Shown one piece after another: positions 17,901 to 28,490 of a DNA stretch of 55,978 nt. This DNA comes from Clostridium sp. Ade.TY. Its GTDB lineage: Bacteria > Bacillota > Clostridia > Clostridiales > Clostridiaceae. Location: the NCBI RefSeq assembly GCF_000498355.1, contig NZ_AVSV01000038.1:1-55978 (forward strand). Direction: 5' to 3'. Under the pieces are notes generated by a model that saw nothing but the letters and a program-made list of their open reading frames with translations, had not been told where the DNA came from and did no database searches. The position numbers and the translations under genes are program-made. Every line of letters begins with the position of its first letter. Positions within the stretch are counted from its first letter, which is position 1.

Positions 17901-20087
17901 ATGATAGAGAATTTAGTTAATTATATAGAAAAGAATTGTAATAATGTAGATATTGAAACAATAAAAAAAGCCTATAACTTAGCTAATGAAGCACATAAAG
18001 ATCAAAGTAGAGAATCAGGTGAGCCTTATATAATACATCCTATAGATGTAGCTTGTATATTGGCTGAGCTTGGTATGGATACTAGTACGATTGCGGCAGG
18101 TCTTTTACATGATGTTATAGAAGATACAGATTATACTTATGAAGATATGGCTAATGAATTTAATGAAGAAATAGCTAATCTTGTAGAAGGTGTAACAAAG
18201 CTTGGAAAAATAGAGTATAAAACTAAGGAAGAACAACAAGCTGACAATGTAAGAAAAATGCTTTTAGCTATGGCTAAAGATATAAGAGTAATTATAATAA
18301 AATTAGCTGATAGACTTCATAATATGAGAACTCTTAAGTATATGAAAAAAGAAAAGCAAAAACAAAAGGCAAAAGAAACTTTAGATATTTATGCACCTCT
18401 TGCTCATAGACTGGGTATGTCAAAGATTAAATGGGAGCTTGAGGATTTAAGTTTTAGATATTTACATGAAGAAGAATATTATGATTTAGTACATAAAATT
18501 GCAGAAAAAAGAATAGAGAGAGAAGCATATATTGATTCCGTTATAGAAGATCTTAAAGAAAAGTTAGATGATGCAGGAATTGATGCTGATATAGAAGGTA
18601 GACCAAAACATTTTTATAGTATATATAGAAAAATGGTTAAAAAGCATAAAGATATAGAGCAAATATTTGATTTAACTGCAATAAGAATTTTAGTTGACTC
18701 AGTAAAGGATTGTTATGGTGTACTTGGTATAGTTCATACTATTTATAAGCCAATACCAGGAAGATTTAAGGATTACATAGCTATGCCAAAACCTAATATG
18801 TATCAGTCACTTCATACTACTGTTATAGGACCTCAAGGTAAAACATTTGAAATTCAAATAAGAACATTTGAAATGCATAAGACAGCAGAATATGGTATAG
18901 CGGCTCACTGGAAGTATAAAGAAGGCAGCGAAGAGGATAAAGGCGCTGACTTTGAAATGAAGCTTGCATGGCTTAGAGATATGCTAGAATGGCAAAAAGA
19001 AACATCAGATGCAGAAGAATTTATAGAAGGATTTAAAATAGATTTATTTTCTGATGAAGTATTTGTTTTTACACCAAAGGGAGTTGTAATAAATTTAGCT
19101 AGTGGTTCTACCCCTATAGATTTTGCTTATAGAATACATACTGATATAGGAAATAAGTGTGTTGGAGCAAAAGTTAATGGTAAGATAGTACCTTTAGACT
19201 ATAAGTTAAAAACTGGAGAAATAGTTGAAATAATTACATCTAAAAGTACAAAAGGTCCTAAAATGGATTGGCTTAATATTGTAAAGAGCAATCAGGCTAA
19301 GAGCAAAATAAGACAATGGTTCAAGAAGATAAAAAAAGAAGAAAATATAGAAAAAGGTAAAGAGCTCTTAGAAAAAGAACTTAAAAAGCAAAGTGTTATA
19401 TTTAATGATATTGCAAAAGGTGATGTTTATAATAAATTGCTTAAAAGATATAATATACATAGTTTAGAAGATTTGTATGCCAATATAGGTGTTGGAATAA
19501 TAACAGCATCATCATTTGTATCAAGACTTAAAGAAGATAATATAGATGATAAAGTATCTAAAGAGGCTTTAGAGAAAAATATTGAAGAACAAATACAAAA
19601 ACAAGAAAAGAAACATGAAAAAGAAGAACATGAGAAAACTTACGGTGTTACTGTAAAAGGACTTAGTAATATAATGGTTAGGTTTGCAAAGTGTTGTAAT
19701 CCAGTACCTGGAGATGATATAGTTGGATATATTACTAAAGGTAGAGGTGTTTCTGTTCATAGAAAAGATTGTAATAATGTAAAGGCATTAATTAAAAGTG
19801 AGCCAGAAAAAATAGTTGAAGCTAGTTTTGGAAAGGCCAAGGGTTCAGCTTATATAGCAGAAGTTCAAATAAGAACAGAAGATAGGACAGGAATATTAGC
19901 TGAAATAATGAATGCTATTAGTGAAAAGGGATTACCTTTAAATTCGTTAAATGCAAACTCATCTAAAGGAAATATTGCAACTATAAATATAAAAATAAAA
20001 ATAAACTCAATAGAACAATTAAAGGAGTTTATGAAAGCAATTAGAAAAATTAGAGGAGTAATTGATATATACAGAGTTAATAATTAA
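17901..20087 (+). CDS. relA: Bifunctional (p)ppGpp synthetase/hydrolase
   Basis: This 728-residue Rel enzyme makes and degrades the stringent-response alarmone. Domains in order: HD hydrolase (HPIDVACILAEL, GLLHDVIEDTDYTYED, residues 45-150), synthetase (GRFKDYIAMPKPNMYQSLHT near 292), TGS (VFVFTPKGVVINLASGSTPI near 390), a zinc-finger-like region with VRFAKCCNPVPGDDI near 595, and a C-terminal ACT domain. The intact HD motif and full length indicate both activities. The ribosome site is AAGGGGCG. dtd follows nine bases downstream, as is common. Confidence 0.97.
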   Translation: MIENLVNYIEKNCNNVDIETIKKAYNLANEAHKDQSRESGEPYIIHPIDVACILAELGMDTSTIAAGLLHDVIEDTDYTYEDMANEFNEEIANLVEGVTKLGKIEYKTKEEQQADNVRKMLLAMAKDIRVIIIKLADRLHNMRTLKYMKKEKQKQKAKETLDIYAPLAHRLGMSKIKWELEDLSFRYLHEEEYYDLVHKIAEKRIEREAYIDSVIEDLKEKLDDAGIDADIEGRPKHFYSIYRKMVKKHKDIEQIFDLTAIRILVDSVKDCYGVLGIVHTIYKPIPGRFKDYIAMPKPNMYQSLHTTVIGPQGKTFEIQIRTFEMHKTAEYGIAAHWKYKEGSEEDKGADFEMKLAWLRDMLEWQKETSDAEEFIEGFKIDLFSDEVFVFTPKGVVINLASGSTPIDFAYRIHTDIGNKCVGAKVNGKIVPLDYKLKTGEIVEIITSKSTKGPKMDWLNIVKSNQAKSKIRQWFKKIKKEENIEKGKELLEKELKKQSVIFNDIAKGDVYNKLLKRYNIHSLEDLYANIGVGIITASSFVSRLKEDNIDDKVSKEALEKNIEEQIQKQEKKHEKEEHEKTYGVTVKGLSNIMVRFAKCCNPVPGDDIVGYITKGRGVSVHRKDCNNVKALIKSEPEKIVEASFGKAKGSAYIAEVQIRTEDRTGILAEIMNAISEKGLPLNSLNANSSKGNIATINIKIKINSIEQLKEFMKAIRKIRGVIDIYRVNN

Positions 20088-20104
20088 AAAAGGACGTGTT
20101 CATT

Positions 20105-20554
20105 TTGAGAGCTGTAGTACAGAGAGTTTCTTCATCAAGTGTAGCAGTTAATGGTGAAGTAGTAGGAAAGATAAATGAAGGATTAAATATTCTTATTGGG
20201 ATATCAAAAGAAGATACTTTAGAAGATTTAAAGTATATAAAGGATAAGGTTATAAATCTTAGAATTTTTGAAGATGAAGACTATAAGATGAATCAATCTT
20301 TATTAGATGTAAAAGGAGAAATTTTAGTCATATCTCAATTTACACTTTATGGTGATTGTAGAAAAGGTAGAAGACCAAACTTTATGAATGCCAAAGGCGG
20401 AGAAGAAGCTAAAGTTTTATATAATGAATTTGTAAGTATGCTAAAAGAAACAGGATTAAAAATTGAAACTGGAGAATTTGGGGCGGATATGAAAGTTGAT
20501 ATACAAAATTATGGACCTGTAACAATACTTTTAGATAGTTTTAAACAATTTTAA
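20105..20554 (+). CDS. dtd: D-aminoacyl-tRNA deacylase
   Basis: Dtd removes D-amino acids (and glycine from mischarged tRNA-Ala), protecting translation. The 149-residue length equals the family norm. Signature sequences are the N-terminal RAVVQRVSSSSV, the catalytic LVISQFTLYGD near residue 77 and the cross-subunit NYGPVTILLDS near the end (usual GxP region modified to GPVT). I chose TTG 20105, ten bases after AAAGGA, because the product then starts MRAVVQRV; the upstream GTG adds three residues. Confidence 0.95.
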   Translation: MRAVVQRVSSSSVAVNGEVVGKINEGLNILIGISKEDTLEDLKYIKDKVINLRIFEDEDYKMNQSLLDVKGEILVISQFTLYGDCRKGRRPNFMNAKGGEEAKVLYNEFVSMLKETGLKIETGEFGADMKVDIQNYGPVTILLDSFKQF

Positions 20555-20574
20555 TAATAAGGAGATGATTTTTC

Positions 20575-21174
20575 ATGATAGTTAAAACAATACCAGCAGG
20601 AATATATGATGCAAATTGTTATTTAGTTATAGATAAGGATACGAAGGAAACTGGGATTATAGATCCAGGTGGAGATGAACTAAAATTAAAACAAATAATA
20701 GAAGAACTTGATGTAAAACCAAAGTTTATATTATTAACACATGCTCATTTAGACCATGTTGGGGCTGTTGAATATTTAAGTAAAGAGTTTAACATACCTT
20801 TTTATGTTAATGAATCAGAAATGAAATATGTAGAAAATGATAATTATGTATTTGGTAATATAAGAAAGCCAGATGGATTTTTAGATGAGGATTCAGAACT
20901 TTATATTGGTAAAAATAAAGTTAAGGTTATATGTACACCAGGACATACAGAAGGTGGAGTATGTTTTTTAATTGGAGATGATTTATTCTCAGGAGATACT
21001 TTATTTCAAGGTTCAATAGGAAGAACTGACTTTTCAGGAGGCGATTTTGGAAAGATAATTAATAGTATAAGAGTTAAATTATTACCACTTGGAGATTATA
21101 TAACTGTATATCCAGGACATGGACCAAAAACAACTATAGGGTTTGAGAAAAAGCACAATCCATTTTTAACTTAA
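20575..21174 (+). CDS. Metallo-beta-lactamase fold hydrolase (GloB-like)
   Basis: The 199-residue protein has the metal-binding motif THAHLDHVGAV near residue 57 (HxHxDH), a further His in TPGHTEGGVCF near 124, Asp in FSGDTLF, and the last His in YPGHGPKT. This is the single-domain glyoxalase II-like group, often annotated hydroxyacylglutathione hydrolase. Clostridia generally lack glutathione, so the substrate is probably another thioester or a persulfide. AAGGAGATG gives the ribosome site; hemZ follows nine bases after the stop. Confidence 0.9.
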   Translation: MIVKTIPAGIYDANCYLVIDKDTKETGIIDPGGDELKLKQIIEELDVKPKFILLTHAHLDHVGAVEYLSKEFNIPFYVNESEMKYVENDNYVFGNIRKPDGFLDEDSELYIGKNKVKVICTPGHTEGGVCFLIGDDLFSGDTLFQGSIGRTDFSGGDFGKIINSIRVKLLPLGDYITVYPGHGPKTTIGFEKKHNPFLT

Positions 21175-21183
21175 GGAGAAAAT

Positions 21184-22611
21184 ATGAAGATTAATATAGG
21201 ATTGAATGATTTAAAATACAGATATGATGTATATCAAATGTTTAACTTATACTTTCCTTTAGATGAAATAAAATTTGAAAGTGAAGAGGAATTTGATTAT
21301 ACTGTCGATGTTAATGAAGATGAAATTATTTTTAAACATAGTAATTTTAAAATAAGAGAAAAAGTTGAAGGAAATATAAAAGATATAATAAAGAAAACTA
21401 TTTTCAAAGGGCTTAAAGAGTTAACTGGTGACGTTTATCCATGGGGGACTTTAGTTGGAATAAGACCTTCTAAAATAGCATTGAAACTATTAAAAGAGGG
21501 AAAGAGCGAAGAAGAAATAGTAAAATATTTTTATGATAAACATAGGGCTTTAGAGGAAAAAGCAAAACTTTGTATTGACATTGCAAAAGTTGAAGAAAAA
21601 TTTGTGGATTTAAATAATAAAAAAATAGCAATATATATAGGAATGGCGTTTTGTCCTACTAGATGTTTATATTGTTCATTTGCATCAAATCCTATATCAG
21701 GAAATAAAAAACTTGTAAGACCATATTTAGATGCACTTTCTTATGAAATAGAGAAAATTAAAGAATATGTGGATAAAAAAGGGTTAGAGATAGAAACAGT
21801 ATATTTTGGTGGAGGAACTCCTACGTCAGTATCTAATGAAGAGTTTGAAGAAATAATGAATAAGGTTTATAATTCATTTGTGGAAAATAGAGGTATTTTA
21901 GAGTTTACTGTTGAATGTGGGAGACCAGATTCTATAACTTTAGAAAAACTTAATACTATGAAAAGGTATAATGTTTCTAGAATAAGTATAAATCCTCAAA
22001 CTATGAATGATGAAACATTAAAGTTAATAGGAAGAAATCATAATTCAGAAGATGTAAAAGAAAAATTTAAAATGGCAAGAGAATTAGGTTTTAAAGATAT
22101 CAATATGGATATGATAATAGGTCTTCCAGGAGAAGGGATTAAAGAAGCTGTAAATACAGCTAATGAAATAAAAAAACTTAATCCTGATAGTTTAACTGTT
22201 CATGGACTTTCATTAAAAAGAGGATCTAGGCTTTATGAAAACTTTATATTAAAAAAAGGTCTTGGAATTAAATCACAAGATGAAATTTCAAAAATGTATG
22301 AGGAAAGTAGAAAATTAGCTAAAGAGTTAGAACTTATACCGTATTACATGTATAGGCAGAAAAATATGGTTGGAAATATGGAGAATATAGGTTATTCTAA
22401 GATTGGAAAAGAGTGTATATATAATATGCAAATGATTGAAGATACTCAAAGTATTATAGCACTTGGAGCTGATGCTGTATCTAAGGTCGTATTTAGAGAA
22501 GAAAATAGAATAGAAAGATTTCCAAATGTTAAAGATGTTAGAGAATATATAAATAGAATAGATGAAATGGTTGAAGGTAAAATAAATTTACTAAATACCT
22601 TGTATAAATAG
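21184..22611 (+). CDS. hemZ: HemZ-type radical SAM protein (coproporphyrinogen dehydrogenase-like)
   Basis: The 475-residue protein has a 150-residue N-terminal extension and then a radical SAM domain with [18 protein letters not shown] near residue 156 (CxxxCxxC) and [11 protein letters not shown] near 203. Its length and position before hisS fit HemZ of Bacillus and clostridia. The family is related to oxygen-independent coproporphyrinogen oxidase, but haem synthesis genes are not seen here, so the true substrate is uncertain. AAGGAG precedes the ATG. Confidence 0.88.
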   Translation: MKINIGLNDLKYRYDVYQMFNLYFPLDEIKFESEEEFDYTVDVNEDEIIFKHSNFKIREKVEGNIKDIIKKTIFKGLKELTGDVYPWGTLVGIRPSKIALKLLKEGKSEEEIVKYFYDKHRALEEKAKLCIDIAKVEEKFVDLNNKKIAIYIGMAFCPTRCLYCSFASNPISGNKKLVRPYLDALSYEIEKIKEYVDKKGLEIETVYFGGGTPTSVSNEEFEEIMNKVYNSFVENRGILEFTVECGRPDSITLEKLNTMKRYNVSRISINPQTMNDETLKLIGRNHNSEDVKEKFKMARELGFKDINMDMIIGLPGEGIKEAVNTANEIKKLNPDSLTVHGLSLKRGSRLYENFILKKGLGIKSQDEISKMYEESRKLAKELELIPYYMYRQKNMVGNMENIGYSKIGKECIYNMQMIEDTQSIIALGADAVSKVVFREENRIERFPNVKDVREYINRIDEMVEGKINLLNTLYK

Positions 22612-22622
22612 GAGGAAAGATA

Positions 22623-23873
22623 ATGGAAATACAAGCACCTAAAGGTACTAAGGATATGTTGCCAGCTGATGCATATAAGTGGCATTATGTTGAAAATATA
22701 TTTAGAGAAATATCAAAAAACTTTGGTATAAGAGAAATTAGAACTCCGATGTTTGAACATACTGAGTTATTTTTAAGAGGTGTTGGAGAAACAACTGATA
22801 TAGTTCAAAAGGAAATGTATACTTTTGAAGATAAAGGTGGTAGAAGTATAACTTTAAAACCTGAAGGAACAGCACCTGCTGTTAGAGCTTTTATTGAAAA
22901 TAGATTATTTAATGAAGCACAACCAACAAAGCTTTTCTATATAACACCATGCTTTAGATATGAAAAGGCACAAAAAGGAAGATATAGACAGTTCCATCAA
23001 TATGGAATTGAGATGTTTGGAAGTGAAAAACCTTCAATAGATGCAGAAGTTATGGCACTTGCTATGACTATATTAAAGAAGATAGGACTTAAAGGATTAA
23101 GTCTTAATATAAATAATTTAGGATGTCCTAATTGTAGACCTAAATATAATGAAGCATTAAAGAAATTTTTAGAAGAAAATTATGAAGATTTATGTCCAAC
23201 TTGCAAAACTAGATTTTCTAAAAATCCAATGAGAATACTAGATTGTAAGGAACATAAATGTAAAGAAATTACTAAAAATGCTCCAATAATATTAGACTAT
23301 ATTTGCGAAGAATGTAGTGATCATTTTGATAAGGTAAAAGAATATTTAGATATTTTAGAAATACCTTATACAGTTGATCCAGGAATAGTTAGAGGACTTG
23401 ATTATTATACAAAAACAATATTTGAAATATTAAATTCAGACTTCACTGTATGTGGAGGCGGAAGATATGATAAACTAATAGAAGAAATTGGTGGTCCAGA
23501 AACACCAGCAGTTGGATTTGGTATGGGAATAGAAAGACTTATACTTGCTATTGAAAAAGAAGGCATAGTTATAAATGAGGATCCTACAGTAGAATTGTAT
23601 TTAGCTGCTAGGGGAGAAGAAGGGGCTAAAGAAGCATTTAAGTTAGCTCATGCTTTAAGAGAAGTTGGAGTAAGTTCAGAAATAAATCATGCAGGAAGAA
23701 GCTTCAAAGCAGAAATGAAATATGCAAATAAAATTGGAGCAAAATTTAATGTGGTTTTAGGTGATGATGAGCTTCAAAATAGAAAAGCTAGATTTAAGAG
23801 AATGAGTGATGGAGAACAATTTGAATTAAGCTTAGATGATTTAGAAAAAATAAAAGAGCTTATTAAAGCTTAA
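22623..23873 (+). CDS. hisS: Histidyl-tRNA synthetase
   Basis: This 416-residue class II synthetase shows motif 1 ([13 protein letters not shown]), motif 2 ([20 protein letters not shown] near residue 116), the histidine-specific [12 protein letters not shown] near 259, motif 3 ([11 protein letters not shown]) and a C-terminal anticodon-binding domain. GGAGG precedes the ATG, 11 bases after hemZ. No T-box leader is seen before it, so it probably depends on the upstream operon. Confidence 0.97.
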   Translation: MEIQAPKGTKDMLPADAYKWHYVENIFREISKNFGIREIRTPMFEHTELFLRGVGETTDIVQKEMYTFEDKGGRSITLKPEGTAPAVRAFIENRLFNEAQPTKLFYITPCFRYEKAQKGRYRQFHQYGIEMFGSEKPSIDAEVMALAMTILKKIGLKGLSLNINNLGCPNCRPKYNEALKKFLEENYEDLCPTCKTRFSKNPMRILDCKEHKCKEITKNAPIILDYICEECSDHFDKVKEYLDILEIPYTVDPGIVRGLDYYTKTIFEILNSDFTVCGGGRYDKLIEEIGGPETPAVGFGMGIERLILAIEKEGIVINEDPTVELYLAARGEEGAKEAFKLAHALREVGVSSEINHAGRSFKAEMKYANKIGAKFNVVLGDDELQNRKARFKRMSDGEQFELSLDDLEKIKELIKA

Positions 23874-23925
23874 AATTTGTTTTAGCTTGCAGAGAAAAAA
23901 TAATATAGATATGGAGGAATCACAT

Positions 23926-25719
23926 ATGGCAGAATCACTTAGTGGATTAAAGAGAACAATGATGTGTGGTGAACCTAGAGAAGAGCATGTAGGTAATAAA
24001 GTTACCTTAATGGGATGGGTTCAAAGAAATAGAAAACTTGGAGGATTACAGTTTATTGATTTAAGAGATAGAACTGGAATAATGCAAGTAGTATTTGGAG
24101 ACGATGTTACTGAAGAAGTTTTCGAAAAAGCAAAAGGAGTTAGACCAGAATATTGTATAGCAGTTACTGGTGAAGTAGTACTTAGAGAAGCTCCAAATAA
24201 AGAGTTACCTACAGGACTTGTAGAATTAAAATGTGAGGATATTAGAATTCTTTCAGAATCAGAAACACCTCCAATATATATAAAAGAAGGACTAGATGCA
24301 GCTGAGAATATAAGATTAAAGTATAGATATTTAGACCTTAGAAGACCAGATATGCAAAAAATATTTATGATAAGAAACAGAACTACTAAGGCGATAAGAG
24401 ATTATTTAGATAAAAGTGGATTCTTAGAAGTTGAAACTCCTGTACTTACAAAAAGTACTCCAGAAGGCGCAAGAGATTACTTAGTTCCTTCAAGAAATTA
24501 TCCAGGAATGTTTTATGCACTTCCACAATCACCACAAATATTTAAGCAATTATTAATGGTGTCAGGGTTTGACAAATACTATCAAATAACTAAATGTTTT
24601 AGAGATGAAGATTTAAGAGCTAATAGACAACCTGAGTTTACTCAAGTTGATTTAGAAATGAGCTTTGTTGAACAAGAAGATGTAATGGCTTTAAATGAAG
24701 GATTAATAGCTCACGTATTTAAAGAAGTGTTAGGTCATGAAGTTAAACTTCCAATTAAGAGAATGACTTTTAAAGAAGCCATGGAAAGTTACGGATCAGA
24801 TAAACCAGATTTAAGATTTGGAATGAAGATTAAAAATATCTCAGAAGCAGTTAAAGATGTTGACTTTAAAGTATTTAAAGAACCTTTAGAAAATGGTGGA
24901 TCAGTTAGATGTCTTTGTGTAGAAGGTGGAGCTTCTATGGGAAGAAAAGATATTGATAGACTTGGTGAGTTTGTAAAAACTTATAAAGCTAAGGGTCTTG
25001 CATGGATTAAAGTTAAAGAAGATGGAATACAATCTCCAATAGCTAAATTCTTAACAGAAGAGCAAATGGCTAATCTTTTAGAAAAAGCTTCAGCTAATAC
25101 TAATGATTTAGTATTAATAGTTGCAGATAAAGATTCTGTAGTATTCCAAAGTTTAGGGGCATTAAGATTAGAACTTGCTAAAAAGCTTGATTTAATAAAA
25201 GATAAAAATGAGTTTAACTTTACTTGGATTACAGAATTCCCATTATTTGAATATAGTGAGGAAGAAGAAAGATATACTGCATGTCACCATCCATTCACAG
25301 CACCAATGGAAGAAGATTTAAAATACTTAGAAACTGAACCAGGAAAAGTAAGATCAATTGCATATGACTTAGTTTTAAATGGAGAAGAATTAGGTGGAGG
25401 ATCAATAAGAATCCATGATACAGAACTTCAAGAAAGAATGTTTAAAGCTTTAGGATTTACAATGGAAGAAGCTTGGAAGAGATTTGGATTCTTATTAGAA
25501 GCATTCAAGTTTGGACCACCACCACATGGCGGATTAGCATTTGGTTTAGATAGAATGATAATGTTCTTAGCAGGAACTGATAACATAAAGGATGTTATAG
25601 CATTCCCTAAAAACCAAAATGCATATTGTTATTTAAGTGAAGCTCCAAATATTGTAGATGAAAAGCAACTAGGTGAGCTTGGAATATCAATTAATTTAAA
25701 AGAAGAAAATGAACAATAA
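23926..25719 (+). CDS. aspS: Aspartyl-tRNA synthetase
   Basis: The 597-residue bacterial-type enzyme has an N-terminal OB anticodon domain (VTLMGWVQRNRKLGGLQFID), motif 2 (CFRDEDLRANRQPEFTQVDL), the bacterial GAD insertion and motif 3 (GLAFGLDRMIMFLAG). I start at ATG 23926, seven bases after GGAGG; an in-frame extension of 13 codons upstream lacks a ribosome site. It lies 52 bases after hisS and ends the housekeeping block. The bacterial GAD-containing form may be non-discriminating in species lacking AsnRS; not testable here. Confidence 0.97.
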   Translation: MAESLSGLKRTMMCGEPREEHVGNKVTLMGWVQRNRKLGGLQFIDLRDRTGIMQVVFGDDVTEEVFEKAKGVRPEYCIAVTGEVVLREAPNKELPTGLVELKCEDIRILSESETPPIYIKEGLDAAENIRLKYRYLDLRRPDMQKIFMIRNRTTKAIRDYLDKSGFLEVETPVLTKSTPEGARDYLVPSRNYPGMFYALPQSPQIFKQLLMVSGFDKYYQITKCFRDEDLRANRQPEFTQVDLEMSFVEQEDVMALNEGLIAHVFKEVLGHEVKLPIKRMTFKEAMESYGSDKPDLRFGMKIKNISEAVKDVDFKVFKEPLENGGSVRCLCVEGGASMGRKDIDRLGEFVKTYKAKGLAWIKVKEDGIQSPIAKFLTEEQMANLLEKASANTNDLVLIVADKDSVVFQSLGALRLELAKKLDLIKDKNEFNFTWITEFPLFEYSEEEERYTACHHPFTAPMEEDLKYLETEPGKVRSIAYDLVLNGEELGGGSIRIHDTELQERMFKALGFTMEEAWKRFGFLLEAFKFGPPPHGGLAFGLDRMIMFLAGTDNIKDVIAFPKNQNAYCYLSEAPNIVDEKQLGELGISINLKEENEQ

Positions 25720-25727
25720 TTAAAAAT

Positions 25728-25765
25728 ACACCCAGAAATTTTAATTTCTGGGTGTTTATTATTTT
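25728..25765. terminator. Bidirectional terminator after aspS
   Basis: Perfect 13-bp stem ACACCCAGAAATT with its complement, separated by two bases. It lies between convergent genes and overlaps the stop of the minus-strand gene. Confidence 0.87.
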
Positions 25766-26138
25766 AAATTAAGCTTATTATAATACATAAAATTCCGCTA
25801 AGCATTAATTCAACACTATGAAATTTAACATCAAAAATAGTAGTTCTTAGAGCATTATTTGCTCTATCTAATGATTCTTTTTCATGATGGGTCATTTCTA
25901 AATTGGCTTGAGACACATATTGAGAATTACTTTGGCCTAATGTATTAATTCCATTTCCTATATGAGTTCCGTCATAAATAGAAAAACCACCAATTATAGA
26001 GAAAATAATTCCTAATATAAGAAGTACATCAGAATATATATAATTAGCAATGACTGATATAAAGAAACTTAAAGAAATTAAAATTAGAAAGTAGATAATT
26101 AAACATTTACATCTTTGAAATACTTCATATTTTTGCAT
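25764..26138 (-). CDS. Predicted small membrane protein
   Basis: The 124-residue product has three hydrophobic segments: about residues 13-32, 38-54 and 109-124. Between the second and third is a polar stretch with YDGTHIGNGINTLGQ and EMTHHEKESLDRANNALR. The motifs suggest no enzyme I know. GGAGA lies ten bases before the ATG. It is convergent with aspS and divergent from the secreted protein gene at 26.28 kb. Function unknown. Confidence 0.6.
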   Translation of the reverse strand: MQKYEVFQRCKCLIIYFLILISLSFFISVIANYIYSDVLLILGIIFSIIGGFSIYDGTHIGNGINTLGQSNSQYVSQANLEMTHHEKESLDRANNALRTTIFDVKFHSVELMLSGILCIIISLI

Positions 26139-26279
26139 ATTAAAATATTCTCCATAAAAAATATTGTTAATATATTATATTCAGTTAATAAGCAAACATT
26201 TCCTATAAGAATAAAGAATATCATAAGAATTTTAAGGTTAAAATAGCTTATGTATTATTAATTTTAGGAGGAAAGACAT

Positions 26280-26738
26280 ATGAAAAAACAATTTAAAAAA
26301 TCTATAGCATTTGCAGTTTTATTTTTAAGTTTATTTAGTATTTCTGCGTCAGCTAACCCACTAAAAAAATTAATCCTTATGGGAGAAGTAAAGAAAGTAG
26401 AAGAATGTAAGGATACTAAAAGTGTTAAAGTTCTTGTTGATGGTTATTTAAAAGGATGTAACATATATAAAGGCGAAATAATACTTATAATAAATAAAGA
26501 TACTAAAGTATATACAGAATGTAATAATGGTAAAAAATGTGAATCTATAAAGTGTGAAGTTGGAGATTATATATCTGCATCATTAGATGAAAAGATGACT
26601 AAATCAAATCCACCACAAGTAAATGCAAAAAGAATTCATATATCAAAAGTTAAAGATAGAGCAGAAAAAGAAACAAGTGTTGCAGATAATCTAAATGAAA
26701 AAGAAGAAAAGAAAGATGAAAAGAAAGTAGAAGAATAA
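26280..26738 (+). CDS. Secreted protein of unknown function
   Basis: The 152-residue protein has a Sec signal peptide (Lys-rich start, hydrophobic FAVLFLSLFSISASA, cleavage after about residue 25). The mature part is a small domain of about 95 residues with four Cys (CKDTK, GCNI, ECNN, CES/CE region), perhaps disulfide-bonded or OB-like. It ends in a highly charged Lys/Glu tail. A strong TTAGGAGG site precedes the ATG and a terminator follows. I do not recognise the family. Confidence 0.65.
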   Translation: MKKQFKKSIAFAVLFLSLFSISASANPLKKLILMGEVKKVEECKDTKSVKVLVDGYLKGCNIYKGEIILIINKDTKVYTECNNGKKCESIKCEVGDYISASLDEKMTKSNPPQVNAKRIHISKVKDRAEKETSVADNLNEKEEKKDEKKVEE

Positions 26739-26747
26739 AAAATTAAC

Positions 26748-26786
26748 AAAAAAGCTATAAGGAATATGTTTCTTTATGGCTTTTTT
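26748..26786 (+). terminator. Intrinsic terminator
   Basis: Arms AAAAAAGCTATAA and TTATGGCTTTTTT pair with one G-U, then T-rich sequence. Confidence 0.82.
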
Positions 26787-26853
26787 CTATGTACAATTTT
26801 ATATATAGATGAATAAATTAGTTGTATATGTAATTTAATCGAGGGGATTTATT

Positions 26854-27522
26854 TTGAAAGGAGATTTTCATATACATTCTAATTACTCAGATGGAGAATT
26901 ATCTCCAAGAGAAATAGTTATATTAGCAAAAAGAGTTGGATTAGATGTTATATCAATAGCAGACCATAATACAGTAGGTGGAGTGGAAGAAGCAATTAAA
27001 GAAGGTAAAAAAATAAATATAAAAGTTATTCCGGCTATAGAATTATCTACTAGATATAAAGGGAAGAAAGTTCATATATTAGGATACTTTAATTCTAAAA
27101 TATATAAAAATAAAGATTTTTTAAATGGACTTAGACTCTTAAGTCTTGGAAAGATAAAGGAGTTTAAAAATAACATTTTAAGAGAAGAAACTTGTTCTAA
27201 GGAAAAGAAAAAAATTTCTTTGGGTTGTGGTATAAAATTTTTGAAAAAATTTAATGGTAAAGTTATATTAGCTCATCCAGTATGTTTAGATAAAAAAATA
27301 TTAAATGAAATTTTAAATTTTGACTTTGATGGAATAGAAGCAATACATTCTAGAAATAGTAGTTATGATACAGAATATTTTATAAAGTTAGCAAAAGAAA
27401 ATAGATATATTTATACTGCAGGATCAGATTTTCATAAATTATTTGATAGTCATAGTAAACATGGGATGATAGGGAATACTTATTTAGAAATAAAAGATAT
27501 TGACAAATTATTTTGTTTTTGA
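26854..27522 (+). CDS. PHP domain phosphoesterase
   Basis: The 222-residue protein has PHP metal-binding motifs: FHIHSNYSDGELSPRE at residues 5-20, SIADHNTVGG near 35, a central His/Glu region (VILAHP near 130), and SDFHKLF near 192. It fits the trpH-like group that hydrolyses nucleotides or small phosphoesters. Start is TTG 26854 after GAGGGG. An amidinotransferase-like gene starts 40 bases after its stop, suggesting co-transcription. Confidence 0.85.
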   Translation: MKGDFHIHSNYSDGELSPREIVILAKRVGLDVISIADHNTVGGVEEAIKEGKKINIKVIPAIELSTRYKGKKVHILGYFNSKIYKNKDFLNGLRLLSLGKIKEFKNNILREETCSKEKKKISLGCGIKFLKKFNGKVILAHPVCLDKKILNEILNFDFDGIEAIHSRNSSYDTEYFIKLAKENRYIYTAGSDFHKLFDSHSKHGMIGNTYLEIKDIDKLFCF

Positions 27523-27562
27523 AAAAATAATTAGTAACAATAGACGGAAAAGGAAGGTAAAA

Positions 27563-28345
27563 ATGAGAGAAATAGATTATATTTTAATGAGATATCCAAG
27601 TTTTATAGATATAGATAAAAATAATAGACATAAAAATAACTTTAGTAAGGAAAGAGCGTTAGATAATTATAATAATTTGATTAATATATTAACTGAAGAA
27701 AATATTAAATTTAAATTTTTAAATACAGAAAAATGTACTAGTGAGCTTTTTACTAGAGATTTAGGATTTTCTTTAGATAATATTATGTTTATATGTAATT
27801 TAAGAAATGCATCTAGAAAAAATGAAACTAAAAAATTAATAAGTTATGTAGAAAGAAAAAAAATAAACTATTATATTTTTGAAAATAATATTGAAGGAGG
27901 GGATGTAGTTATATGTGGCAATGTAGTTTTTGTTGGAATAAGTCAAAGAACTACAGAAGATGCAGTATATGAACTTAGAGATTATGTAGATGAAAAAAAA
28001 TTAAAATACGAAATTGTTCCAATAAGATTTGATTGTGAAAATAATCTTCATTTAGATTGTGTATTTAATGCAATAGATAGAAAATCAGTAATAGTAAGTG
28101 ATTATGTATACGATATGGATGAAGTGAAAAGCAGAGTAAAAAATGTATATAATATTTCAAATGAAAGCGCAGATAATTTAGGTCCTAACTTTGTAGTTTT
28201 AGATAAAAAAAGAATAATAGCTACGGATACAGAAGTTACAAGAGTGTTAAGAAAAATAGGATATAAAGTAATATTTTGTGAATATGATGAAATAGCCAAA
28301 TTAGGTGGGAGCGTTTGTTGTAGTACATTGCCAATGATGTTTTAA
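27563..28345 (+). CDS. Amidinotransferase / dimethylargininase-like protein
   Basis: The 260-residue protein belongs to the guanidino-group modifying fold. FTRDLGF (near 67), IEGGDVVI (near 113), GISQRTTEDA (near 129), the catalytic His in NLHLDCVF (near 167) and a C-terminal active-site Cys in GGSVCCSTLP match the dimethylarginine hydrolase/arginine deiminase layout. The substrate is not deducible; such small clostridial members are often annotated arginine deiminase-related. ATG 27563 follows AAGGAAGG; the longer frame overlaps the PHP gene. No ADI-pathway partner is nearby. Confidence 0.82.
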   Translation: MREIDYILMRYPSFIDIDKNNRHKNNFSKERALDNYNNLINILTEENIKFKFLNTEKCTSELFTRDLGFSLDNIMFICNLRNASRKNETKKLISYVERKKINYYIFENNIEGGDVVICGNVVFVGISQRTTEDAVYELRDYVDEKKLKYEIVPIRFDCENNLHLDCVFNAIDRKSVIVSDYVYDMDEVKSRVKNVYNISNESADNLGPNFVVLDKKRIIATDTEVTRVLRKIGYKVIFCEYDEIAKLGGSVCCSTLPMMF

Positions 28346-28490
28346 ATAAAAAAGTATAAGTGTATTTAATTAATAAGTTAACAAAATGTTTTAAAATGGA
28401 AAAAATCATAAAATTTTCTTTAAAAATATGTTAAAATAAAGTAGAATTGAATTATATGGTGTTATACTTTGGTTATATGGGAGTGATATA

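Noticed and set aside
22600..22625. T-box leader before hisS or aspS
   Set aside because: Only 11 and 52 bases separate these genes from their neighbours, too short for a T-box, and no T-box motif is seen.
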